From Pohlia nutans (Eukaryota; Streptophyta; Bryopsida; Bryales; Mniaceae): DNA of 64,000 bases. The position numbers and the translations under genes are program-made. The DNA is taken from positions 1,180,501 to 1,244,500 of the forward strand of contig CM040101.1 of assembly GCA_022496805.1 (NCBI GenBank), given 5' to 3'. The notes under the pieces are model-generated. The model was not told the origin of the DNA. It worked only from the letters and a program-made list of their open reading frames with translations, and ran no database searches. Below are positions 1 to 10,600 of this stretch, one piece after another (positions within the stretch are counted from its first letter, which is position 1; each line of letters starts with the position of its first letter).

Positions 1-267
1 TGGACAATAAGTCCCAAAACTAAGTGCTCTCTTTACTTGGATATTGTTGCAACAACTCCAACACCATATGGACCAAACCATACTCAGAAAAGTCTGAACT
101 ATTTGAAATCCAAAAAACAGCCTTTCTACATTTCTAAATGTAATGAAGTGGCTTGTCTTGACGATCATGTGGTCACCTCTGGCAATCAATCAGCGAACAG
201 GGATGTAATGGGGTGCCTTAGCATGTCCCTGTGGTTGCGCTGGCCGTAGTAATCTGTGATGCATTAC

Positions 268-3200
268 TCACTCGGAATCAGAGTCTGCATACACAGTCGA
301 CCGTACAGTTCTTGCTACTTTCTCCTCACCATCTTCATCAACAACTTTCTTGGGGATGAGTAATCCTGGAAACAAACCAATGTTTCAATCTGTCAGTTTC
401 TTGCAAACGTCAATCTAGACATGTAAAGTAGAGGACACAAACTGTTAGGGACCTGATCCCATCTCCTATACTGACCCTTACCAACAGCAAATCATCTATT
501 TATACACTTGGCTGGATATATTAGCAAGTGGTGTAAGCATGACTTGTCTAAATGTCTATGGCCACTAATGTTTGAATGGAAATAGGGATGTCTACTGTCA
601 CTTTTAGTGGTTTACAATCTCCCAATTCGAAATTCCATAAGAAATTCATCCATAGTCATAAGAATTTGATCTCAACGTATTTGGCTCAAAGTGATCTCTC
701 CACAGCTCTATGCTGATCTCCCAAAGACCATCGGTTATATTGCTTCAAGTGACACAAATAGTATCCTCTACATTAAGATTTGAAATTAATACATTAGTCC
801 TAAAATTAAACCATGAAGACGGCTGTTTATTGCTCATACCTGCTTTAAGAAGACGGGATTCTAAAGCTTTGGTGGTGAAGTCGTCAACACCCCCAAGCTC
901 CTGAAATCCTATTATTCTATCAACGGCTACTCCGTCCCTGTGAACTCAAACAACATATTGGCACTTAGAAATGATGAGAACAGATTCACACTAGAAAAAT
1001 CGGCAAGTATCCCACTTAGAATTCTTCAAGAGACCACCGGAATTGAGCATACATGGCAGAATCAGTCTCTGACGAGAAAGAACCAGAAGTGACTTAATGA
1101 CAAGGCTGTAAATGCACAACGGAACTGCAATCCACAATCCTGACTTATTCTAATATACTATTAAGGTACACCATGCTCTATATGACGAGAGCTTGCACTA
1201 TCCAACAGCAGGATACAAACAACCAAATACTTCAGTTTCAGAATTGCAAAAACATATATATATGAGAGGCCTTTATGGACACACGGACTTGTGATGTGCC
1301 CATCTAAAGTATCTCATGGCTTCAAGAAGCCTTAATTTATGTCCATATTTACAACAGGCACGCTCCCAATGCGTCCAGTCAAGAATTAGGACAATTCCAA
1401 AAAGTGGATAAATACAACACCCATTTCAAACGTTTATCACTCAAACTCGTAAAAGATACTCCACTTGGTTGAAAACCAGCAATAAGAGGCAAACGTACCT
1501 AAATAGAAGTACGCAAGGTAGAACCTTGATTGCCAACTTGGTGACAAAGAATGGACAATTCTGCAAAGTTGAGAGCAATGATGCCCAGAGTTATCGACTT
1601 GACTCATAAGATGTAGTGTGATGAAAAGGAAGGAACAACATCACCTTAAAGACTTAAACGCCATCAGAAACAATGAATTGGTGAAACGATAAAGTAAAAT
1701 CCAATCACTGTAGACAAGAAACCAAGGATGCTTCCACATTGTTTCAATATCAAGAAGAAAGGGCTAAGAATGTTACCTCTGCGTCAATGCAAATGAACTT
1801 AGTATCAAAATACTTAGGAGTCACCAGTTTCAAATGCTTGTCCATTATCCTGCAAAGCCATCATGCAACCATCATACATCAGATTTGACAACTGTCAAGG
1901 AAAGCTTTATTACATATACCCAATAAGGAAAGTCAATGCATATAAAGGAAGGGTAAATGTGAACGTAGTTAATAAAGGAAAAGGCGTTGATCAGCACCAA
2001 AGGCTTCGTTGTAACCACTGACTTACTTGCAGCGAATGAATTCTCGATGGAAAAAGTGGCAGACCACACGAGGGCTCTTGGTTACTTCGCTCAAAAAGTC
2101 CCCTTCGGTTACCTGCGTACAACAAAATCATCAATAACGTACACAAAAGTATCATGCAAGCTACAAACCATCAGTACCAAGTAACCACGGATGGAAACCC
2201 ACAAATCGAAAGAATGAGCCTTACCAATCTATATTCTCCGTACCCCTGCTGTTGCAGTTTTTGCCTCTTCTCTGCTTCTCTCTGTAACCCACCTATACTC
2301 AATGTCAAAAGAAATGTTTACGCATCATCAAGGCATCGATTCTAAATGAAATGAATACAGGCAACGACTTGATCTCCCCTCAGCACTGCTGGCCCCTATT
2401 TCTTATCTCCACTAATAACCCCAGAATAAGTTCCACAAAGAAAACAGATGAAGAATGCGATTGTATGAGAGTTCATCACACGGCAATCAAACTCATGGCT
2501 TCTACTCTAATATGGAGAAAGAGCAAAATGGTTGGAGAGGCCAAACCTTCATGGCATTGAGTCGCTCGGCATGTAGCTTTTCCAGCTCAGGATCCTGCTC
2601 ACGAACAAGCACGTAGCTTTAGAAGCTCTGAAACGACGACTGATTCATTACTCCCTCTGTCCCACTAAAAAACCCGTGGCTTTTGACACTTTTTTTTTGC
2701 AATATTTGTCCTGTACTCCGTATTTTATACTTCAAACGTGAACCCTGTCCACTTCAAACAGGATGGACAATGAGAGTGACACAAAAACTACATACTACTA
2801 TTAAAAATAAACCATTATTCAAGTATGAAACGGTTAAGTTAGAACACGGGGTTTTTAGTGGGACAGAGGGAGTATAAGACAAGAAAATTCATGAATGTGA
2901 TAAGTCTGTAAAAAGAAGTGCTCCGGAGTCCAGAAGCTAAGGGAACATACATCCATAAGGTCATCGAGGTCTACTTCCTCATGCTTTGGTTGACTACCTT
3001 GAGCCTTATATTGCGCCACCATCTCCTGCATATAGAAATCCACCACCACAACAAAACAAAAAAAACCGTGTTCAGTGACTTGACACTAGAGCCTCGGAGT
3101 ACAATCGTAGGGAAACTGGCAACTGACTTCCGGAGAGAAAAGGTTTCCAGATTCATGGACTTCTAAAATATATGAGAGCCCTTCACGAGGACATGCGCCT

Positions 3201-4247
3201 AAAGACATGCTCAGTTCAAGAAACTCTCATGGCTACAAAAGAACCTCAATGTACGTCCAAGTTTACAACAGAAACGCGTTCCATGCGCTCAGTCAAGAAA
3301 AGGACATGATCAAACATTTATATAGCACTGTTGGGCTTGCACCCTTTCCGGTGTAAGACTAAAGACAAATAGATCACTAAAATAACGGGTTAACTAGTAA
3401 TTTCAACAGTCACGTGGCCCAAGGCTGTGCAACTTTATGTCAAGAAGTTTGCTTTCAAATGTTGAACTCAACATATTAGCGGAAGTGTGTCAAAGAATGT
3501 AAATGTCACTAGATCTAACTCTCCCTTGCATAGCAGATGGAGAGCTGATTTCAAGAATGTGATTTAAAACCGAAAACAGAGGATTACAAAAAGAACCGAC
3601 ACTTGAGACATCCACACACAAACGAATCAACAAATCAACTAGTCAGTCATTCAAACAAACGGTGAAAATTTGAAAAGCTCGAAACAACCTAGTGGTCATA
3701 CTCTTTCGAGCAATGTTGCGAGAACAGATCCATGAACATCACAGAGACATATAAAAACGAGAGCCGTGCTCACAGAGAACAATATATCTGTGCTCAAGAA
3801 CTGAAACCCTAAATTCTACTTTACTTGATTTTCTCAAGAAGCCTATATCACACAAAAGCTCCCCGAACTCGACTGGCGTGTCTCCAAAAACAACAAGCAA
3901 TGAGCACATTGAAGCAATGCTTCTCAGCTCGAAACGACTTTCTGACCATTGGCGAAATACTATCGATCCATGGACATCATACAAATGGTAGCCAGAACAA
4001 TGGATCTATGATCAAGAGCCGAAACCCTAAATTTCACTTTTCTTGATTTTCTCAAGAAGCACGAATAACTTCAGCATTTTCCCTAACTCTACTGGAAAAA
4101 CACGAAGCAGTGAACACATTGGCCAGAAATGAGAATTGAAAGGGGAAACGATTGATCGGGCACCTTCTGATAGTCACGCGCGGCGGCATTGAGAGCCGTG
4201 CCCATGGCCAGATCGCCCATCTGCGTGCGGAACTTCTTCCCGTCCAT
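268..4247 (-). CDS. PLP3: Phosducin-like protein 3 (PLP3/TXNDC9 family), nine exons
   Basis: Nine GT-AG exons on the minus strand join into a 226-residue protein: 4247-4164, 3025-2951, 2594-2547, 2281-2225, 2112-2027, 1849-1777, 1560-1499, 937-840 and 365-268 (stop TGA 270-268). All phases fit without a lesion. The product runs from ALNAAARDYQK, EEVDLDDLMD and DPELEKLHAERL through a basic helix to a thioredoxin-like core with VVCHFFHREFIRCKIMDKHL, DTKFICIDAEN, PFFVTKLAIKVLPC and a GFQELGG segment, ending in an acidic ADSDSE tail. These blocks match, from memory, the plant phosducin-like protein 3 family. Family members are cytosolic, bind the CCT chaperonin and assist beta-tubulin folding; they are thioredoxin-like in fold but lack a CxxC active site, as here. 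The length is usual for the family. The first ATG gives the conserved N-terminus. Exon 1 is preceded by about 450 bp of leader/promoter sequence in which I see no certain TATA box. Family identification is strong; exact splice sites are inferred. Confidence 0.93.
1261..1400. repeat. Intronic repeat copy (partner at about 3170-3310)
   Basis: A segment with ATGAGAGGCC..., TCTCATGGCTTCAAGAAGCC, TTTACAACAGGCACGC and GCGTCCAGTCAAGAA recurs in diverged form at about 3170-3310 in intron 1 of the same gene (ATGAGAGCCC..., TCTCATGGCTACAAAAGAACC, TTTACAACAGAAACGC, GCGCTCAGTCAAGAA). One copy sits in intron 7 and one in intron 1. This is probably an old dispersed or intragenic duplication. Its function is unknown. 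Confidence 0.5.
2651..2872. mobile_element. Stowaway-like MITE in PLP3 intron 2
   Basis: Perfect or near-perfect terminal inverted repeats CTCCCTCTGTCCCACTAAAA... face each other, and the element is flanked on both sides by TA (2649-2650 and 2873-2874). CTCCCTCYGTCCC termini, a TA duplication and a length of about 220 bp are the hallmarks of Stowaway (Tc1/mariner) MITEs. The interior is non-coding. It lies wholly inside intron 2 of PLP3, so it should be spliced out. Confidence 0.9.
3725..4122. repeat. Imperfect tandem duplication in PLP3 intron 1
   Basis: Two diverged copies, roughly 3725-3910 and 3962-4122, share blocks such as GAAACCCTAAATT followed by CTTGATTTTCTCAAGAAGC, then a CGACTGG/CTACTGG segment and GAGCACATTG/GAACACATTG. 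The copies lie about 230 bp apart. They explain most of the 5' half of this long intron and carry no coding signal. Confidence 0.65.
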
Positions 4248-4724
4248 GGCGCCCCTTTCTTGCTGGTCAGACTTGTGCTGCAAATGGTGCGTGAAAATCT
4301 CTACTCGCCTGTGAAATTTCACGCCGAAAAGCTTGAAAAGATGCGAGGAAGAACAGCACAGCTCAAGAGGAAGAAGAACACAAACCACGGCGTTGTGAGG
4401 GCAGCCAAATATCCCACAGCTCCGCCACACATAGACACTCTAGACTCAGACCTCTTTAATATCACCTTCCCTAATATCACCTTTCATAATACCGTACCTG
4501 CATAGCAGCTTCGGCACCTTTCTGCCGAATATTTATAGATTTTGGCAAAATCGAATACTGTACCCGGAAGGCAGGGTCAGGAGATCCTGTCAAATAATTA
4601 ATTTTTTGTGGAATTTGATTGTAATATTCTGTGGATATTCTCTAAGATTCTCATTTTCACCATAGAAAGTAGATTTTTTTTGGAAAATAATTTCCTAAAA
4701 ATTTGGACATCTCTCTATGTAAAG
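4248..4724. other. PLP3 5' flank
   Basis: This is the presumed 5' UTR and promoter of the minus-strand PLP3 gene. The first about 200 bp are GC-richer and contain CT/GA-rich stretches; beyond about 4500 the sequence becomes AT-rich. I could not identify a certain TATA element or other regulatory motif. Confidence 0.4.
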
Positions 4725-5084
4725 ATTTCAATGTAAAAGTGCTCTTAAAAGAGTCAACTCATAAAATTAAGCAACCAAAAAATCTCCAAAAATCACTACA
4801 CTTAGAGTATTATATTTCAACCAATCGCAACAAATTTCATGTACAAATTGTCAATATCTTATTTGTAATCAAATTACAAAAGAATTTTCAATTTTAAGTT
4901 TCAAATTTTATACAAAAATATTGGTGACAGCAATCATAGATCTAACCGTATGGATAGAATCAAAAATTCATATTGTACAACTTTTATTCATATATCAAGT
5001 TCAAAATATCCCTCTTAGTTACATTTTATAAGACATCTTTAAAATTCTCCAAATCTCGAGAGGGGTGAGGACGTTTAGGGTTAA
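4725..5084 (-). mobile_element. Truncated copy of a TTAA-flanked MITE (family A)
   Basis: Reverse-oriented partial copy of the roughly 575-bp family whose full copies are at 22,821 and 25,971. It keeps the terminus GAGGGGTGAGGACGTTTAGGG followed by TTAA, and the inner blocks AAAATTAAGCAACCAAAAAA and ACACTTAGAGTATTA. The other end is lost at about 4725. No coding potential; a 64-codon open frame inside it is incidental. Confidence 0.75.
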
Positions 5085-6785
5085 TAGTCAGTACGATTAA
5101 TGTGAGCCATGCTAATTCTAAAGAGAGTAATTTTCACATGATAAGAATCTTCATGATGTATAGATATGTTCAACATTTGGAGATATTTCAACACACGATA
5201 TAATTCAACAATGTTAATTTCTCTTCCATAGTAATTAAACGGAAAGGAATGTTATACATGTAAGTTTTCTTGAATTGTGCAAGTAAGGATTTGATCTACT
5301 TGTACTACTTCATGTGACTTGATTTCAAATTATTCTGGTTTTTACGAAGAGATGATGGAACTCAATAAAAATATCTCGGTGGTCACATGTACGTATAAAA
5401 GTAAATCTTTTCCCCTACATAAACTAATGCTTTTATTTATTTGTTCCAATGACGACCCCAGGTCGGAGCTGGTTTAGAAAAATGGTATTGACGACTATAG
5501 GTTCCACTTGTGGCTTTCCAATAGTTGTAGGGTTTGTAAATGAGCCGGCAATCGACAATTCTAGGGCAGGGTTTTCTATGATGTACCCTTTCTATGATGT
5601 AACCTAGCCTTTCACATCATTGGATGGTCTTCCCATGATTGTTCCATTCCGCCCTCAAGACCATTATGTGAAGTAACCTAGCCTTTCACGTCTTATTCAA
5701 TTTCATGGCCTTTCACTTCGTCACTGGTGGTGCAGAGCGAAGCGGAGCCCTAGTTTTGTATTTAATGTAAAATATTAAATTGCAATCTCAGTTTATTTTA
5801 TTTTATGAATAATATTAAAATATATATATAATTTTCAATGTAATCAATTTTTAATTTAAGGCCCAATTTAATGATCTTATGAGATTTTATGCCAAGATTG
5901 AAGTTTGTGACTTTATAAGATTATAATGCAATTTATAATGTATAAATAAACATAATAAAAGTAATAAAAATTAATGTTTATTCGTTAAATTATTATCAAT
6001 ATATGATATGCTAAAAATATTATTATCATTAAATCATTACAAAAATATCGGGACCTGTGGAGGCCCCCGAGTTTTGATGCATGTAACGGCCACGAACGTA
6101 ACTTTGTCTGCCCTTAGCGTACATGATGCTTCTGTGGACAACGCATGTAAAGCTGCGATGATGGCCCATTCACACCAGTCACCCAACGCGAGTGCGGCAA
6201 GAATCTGCGTTCGTCATGTAAGCTTTTGGTAGCTACAGTGTGCTCCTGTAGAATTTATTTTTTTAACCTAACGCATGCAAGAAGCTCCTCCAACGCATTT
6301 TGGGTGCCGCAAAAAAGTTGCGTCTCCACCAACGCACATGCGTTGGCCAAAAGCAGGAAGAGACAAGGCTCTGACACCGCAAGAAATTGTATATTATTTT
6401 TGAAATTTACCTTGCAGCATTCCAGGAACGCAACGCAAGTGTTGCAGCTTCTTGGTGTGAATGGGCCATGAGTGAACCAATGAGAAGGTAGGGTTTGGTG
6501 GGTTTTGGTGGGTTTTGCTTTTGCATTCAAAGACGGTTTGAGGAATTTCTGAAACTCGGACCTCTTTTTCTTTGTCGCAGTAGATTTCTTTGCTTCTGGT
6601 CTCTTTTTTTTCACAATACGAAGTTGGGCGTCTCCAGTTTGAGCTTTTGAAGTAGGGGACAGGGTTGCATGGGAGAGAGAATCAAACTGAAGAAAGGTTG
6701 GTTGCATTTCGTGTTGGTCAATTGGATTCTCGAGAAAGGAGCGCCATCAGAGAGAGGGCAACATGAGACGAGGATGATTGTACGC
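5085..6785. other. Gene-free spacer
   Basis: No supported gene. At about 5570-5700 the phrase AACCTAGCCTTTCAC occurs twice within a short imperfect duplication. From 5760 to 6060 the DNA is very AT-rich with tracts of alternating A and T. From 6060 to 6600 GC rises and the word ACGCATG/CAACGCA recurs several times, without a coding or repeat assignment. Confidence 0.4.
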
Positions 6786-7134
6786 CATAGTGCAAAATGC
6801 AGCCATGACTCCCCGGACTCCTTTTTGAATTTTTTTTGCACATTTGGGTTCCATAAGACGTAAGGATCAGCATGATATTTTTCTTTTATATATGAAAATT
6901 AATCTTCCATTCATTATGGCCATTTACCCTTGACTATGTGTTTTTTACTTTAATTTTACACTAAGTGCATATTGCAGCCATGACTCCCGGGACTCCATTT
7001 TGAAATTTGTTTGCACATTTGGGTTCCTAACAGCATGAGGATCACCATGGTATTTTTCTTTTATATATGAAAATTAATCTTCCATTCATTATGGTTATTT
7101 TCCATCGACTATGTTTTTTGACTACATTTTTACA
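6786..7134. repeat. Satellite array, left part (about 2 units of about 175 bp)
   Basis: Two successive copies of a tandem unit starting at GTGCAAAATGCAGCCATGACT, continuing through TTTGCACATTTGGGTTCC, CTTTTATATATGAAAATTAA and TCTTCCATTCATTATGG, and ending GACTACATTTTTACACTAA. The array stops abruptly at GACTACATTTTTACA and resumes in phase at 20,642. The break is the insertion point of the large LINE. Confidence 0.88.
7122..7134. repeat. Target-site duplication of the LINE (left copy)
   Basis: CTACATTTTTACA here and at 20,642-20,654 is the same 13 bases of the satellite unit, present once in uninterrupted units. The two copies directly bound the inserted element, so they mark both its ends. 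Confidence 0.88.
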
Positions 7135-7647
7135 GATAGATAGATAGATATGAACACCGGGCCTCTTTCGAGGCCGGCGTGAATAAAGTGTCTGTTCGTC
7201 TTGACAATGAGCCAATGCCCACCAGACAAAGGTCCATTGGTACAAGACTACTCACCTCTTTCGAGAATAGACACTTTAGTGACTAGAGATAAATACTAGT
7301 AACACTAGTAAAATACGTTAGATTATAACTTGCACGGGTATAAATTGGTGTTTGTTTTGCTGGAGGTCGCCAAGTCATGGTTCCAAGGTTGGTTGGAGAA
7401 AGGTGTTTATGTTACAATTGTACGGTCCGGGTTCGATTCCCGTGGAGTCCGTTTGAGCGTTTATTGTGATATACACGACTTGGTGCTGCTAGTGAATTAT
7501 TCATAAGCAGGAAAATTTGTACCAACCAACCGGCCCCGTCCCATATACCTGAGACAAGTGTGTACTGTGAGCTAAGCAAAAATTAAAAAAGGAATAAATA
7601 GTGGTCTTCACCATTACCCTCGTTTTGTATGATTTGTTTTGCCTTAA
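7135..7647 (-). other. LINE 3' UTR with hairpins and TATC tail
   Basis: From the ORF2 stop to the target duplication there is about 510 bp of non-coding DNA. The distal 140 bp contain a strong hairpin (GGCCTCGAAAGAGGCC on the sense strand), a second CTCGAAAGAGG copy, and an AAGTGTCT/AGACACTT inverted pair enclosing about 75 nt. The end is (TATC)n followed by the duplication. Structured 3' ends with short tandem tails are typical recognition sites for LINE reverse transcriptases; that role is inferred. Confidence 0.65.
7361..7570 (+). mobile_element. tRNA-like segment, possible SINE, nested in the LINE 3' UTR
   Basis: On the plus strand, antisense to the LINE, GGTTCGATTCC at 7430-7440 is a perfect RNA polymerase III B box. 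About 55 bp upstream, GGTCGCCAAGTCATGG resembles a degenerate A box. The spacing and a trailing AAAAATTAAAAAAGG at about 7575-7590 fit a tRNA-derived SINE of about 220 bp. The tRNA cloverleaf is not intact. It could also be a chance match, or a tRNA-like fold used by the LINE itself. Confidence 0.4.
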
Positions 7648-10600
7648 TCAGTAATCTATTGGGAGTGGTTGATTATTTTCTATTTTTCTTTTATGTAGAA
7701 TAATTGATCCGGCATGATGTATAGCAATGGTGTTTATTTCTTTGAATGTGTGTTTAATGGCGGTTTCTGGTAGTTTAAATTTTGTTTCGAGGAATTTCAT
7801 TGATGGGATATGTGTTGTGCCTCTAGCTCCTGCCGTGATGACTATGAGTGGGTCAACTTTCCATCCTAAATTAATAATATTATTAATAAGTGGTTGGTAT
7901 TTTTGATTTTTGATATCTATTGTTGTTTGTGGGAATCTGTCATTACAATATGTAAATTCAATAAATTGAATTGTGAGGTTGTCTGATGGATGTGATGGTG
8001 GGTCATTCTTGTATGGGAGTTCTTTTACACAAAGGATGTCTGGTTTAAATCTAGCGTTGCAATGGCATCTTTGTTGTTGACATGTACATGGTAGTAGCCA
8101 TGGGGGTACTGTATTTTCTTGGGGGTTATTGTTGAATGTTCCTGCGTTCATGAGGGTGTAACATCTAGATTTTTGTGATGAGAGGATTAGTTTCCTTAGT
8201 TCCCAAACTGCTTTGTTGTGTCTTTTGACTCTAATGGCGTGAATGTGGTGATGACTACATTTTAGAAGTGCATGTAGCCATGTGTCTGCATCTGCAGAGT
8301 TGCAGATAGAACATGTTATTGAGGGGAATCTTTCTCTTCCAAAAAATAGTTGTTTTCTAGCATTACCCATGTATTGGCCGGTACGGAGTTTTAATATGAT
8401 TGTTTTTTGTGAGTCAGTGATTGTTGGATTAGACCAAAATGTGTTGGATAGTTCGTTATCGATGTTTGGGTTCATGGTCCATTTGCTAATGTTTGGAAAT
8501 TCGATTGCCATTTCTTCAAGGTTATTTTCTTGGTCGTATTTAGTTAGGTATGTTTGGAGACATCTGACGGGGCCTTTATCTGGCCGTTTTATAGGTCCTG
8601 GCCATATATCTTTTTGAAAATAAAATGGTGTAGTATGTGCAAGTTCATATGAACTTGTGGCTCTGAAGTATTCTTTTCTGGCTCCCATTTTTGCAAGTTT
8701 ATCCGCTTGTTCGTTGCCTTTGATGTTTATATGTGCTTTGACTTTGTGGAATGTGGTGGGTTGAGTACGAGTTTTTAACATTTCTACCATGCTTGTTAGT
8801 ATGGTTTTATCCGCGTGATTGTTGTGTGTGGTTGGATGTTTGATGTGTGTGTTTAGATTGTATAGGCAGTTGAGGCAGTCTGTAAATATATGTGCCGGTT
8901 CGTCTGGGTATTTAGTAGTGATCAATCTAAGTGTTCTATGGATAGCCATTAGTTCAGCTCTAAAACATGTTTGTAGGCCTGGTAGTCTTGCTGATATTTG
9001 CATGTCAGCTTTTGTAGGGTTGTATATCCCGTACCCGGCTTTTTCTTTTTTCCAATGTCCATCGGGAGCTTGTTCAGGGGGAAAGAAGGATCCATCGGTA
9101 TAGTAGCTATGTTGCGGTTGGAATTTAGGTGTGGTGTTTGTCACAAAGTTTGGTAGCAGTGGCGTATTTAAAATGGTTGGGTTGATGGAAGGTGGGTATA
9201 TGAGTTTATTCCATTTTTTATTTTTATTGACCGGTGTGTTGTGGGGGGTATTTGGAGCAATTTGTATGTGATATTGTGGAATTTGTAAGTTTTCAATTGC
9301 TGCTTTAATTGTATTTAATTGGTGTGGTGTACCAATGTTGTGATCTTGATGATGAATGCATAGGACGCGGATTGCAAGGGGTTCTGTCTTTGGTTTATGG
9401 AGTTCTTGTGGGGTTGTTGGTTCTACATATGTGATGGAATCTGCGGCGAAGTGGGCAATTATATGGGTGTCTGGGAAGGGCCCCGTGTGTGGGGAAATTT
9501 TTTTGTACCAATCTGTATCTGGTATTACTAGTATAGTGATGGTATTTGGGTCGGTTTTGGCTGCCAGTCGTGCCCAGTGAATTGCTTGTTGGGCTGTTTC
9601 TTCATTATGTGGGTGGGCGTAGCCTATGCCTTTCCATTTGTATGAAAAGGCGGTACCGAGTGATCCAAAGACTTTATCTCTTGCAAAGGGAGAGTAGAAT
9701 TCTGAAATTTGTGTGGAACATGTTATTGGTGATGAGAAGTAAGAGTGGGAGATATTAAAGGAGGTAGTAATGGAGTCAAGAATGCTTGTTGGTAGGGTGT
9801 GTTGTGCTGCTTTTAGTGGGTCTTTTTTGGGGATTTTATGGTTGTATCTTTGATAGAGCCATATTACTTCTTTTTCAAATGATTGTGTTTGTGGTACTAG
9901 GCCGTGTGAGCTATAAATTGCTTTATTATATTGTTGCCATAACCATTTTAGTCTCGTGGTTGATATAGTGATAAGGTGTCTACCGGTATTTTCATATAGG
10001 TGGGTTTGTTCATTATTTATTTGTATGGTATCGTAATTGCAAATAATGTCTTTCTCCGGGTTGCATTCTTGTATGTGTATATGTGTGAGCAGGGTGGATG
10101 TGGGTGGCGGGATGAATCTCGCATCTCTGCTTTGTTCAGGATTGAATTGTGTGTTAATAATTTTTTGGTAGTGGTTGTGTTGTAATTTTGTGTAGTATTC
10201 TGTTAGTAGTTTGATGTTGTGTGTTATGATTGTTGGGTGGTTGAAGGGGAAGATTTCTCTTTGTGGCAACCATTTGTTGTATGTGATGTTGTTTTGGAGA
10301 GTCCATTGACATAGGTATGTGTTATATTTTTTTGTTATTTTGTATTTATCTTTTGTGGTTTTTGTTTTATGGTCTAGTATTATGTTGATGGGATGTCTTA
10401 GTGGATTGTTTTTGACGTTGGGGGGTGGGTTTGGGTGGAGGTGTTGATGTGGGGCTGGGGGTTGAGGTGGGGTTTCTGGTGCTCTAGGTAGTAAATTTTG
10501 ATTGTATGTGATGTATCTCGGTTTTAGCATCCGGGCGGGAGGGTGTCGTGCACATGGATTTGGACAATTTGGTGTGCAGCTTGGGTAGCAAAATAATTTT

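Noticed and set aside
4089..4505. Overlapping 113- and 117-codon frames on both strands at the PLP3 5' end
   Set aside because: Only the short segment encoding MDGKKFRTQMGDLAMG belongs to a gene (PLP3 exon 1); the rest is leader or intron.
7134..7150. GATA microsatellite as an independent repeat
   Set aside because: It sits exactly between the LINE 3' UTR and the target duplication, so it is the element's tail.
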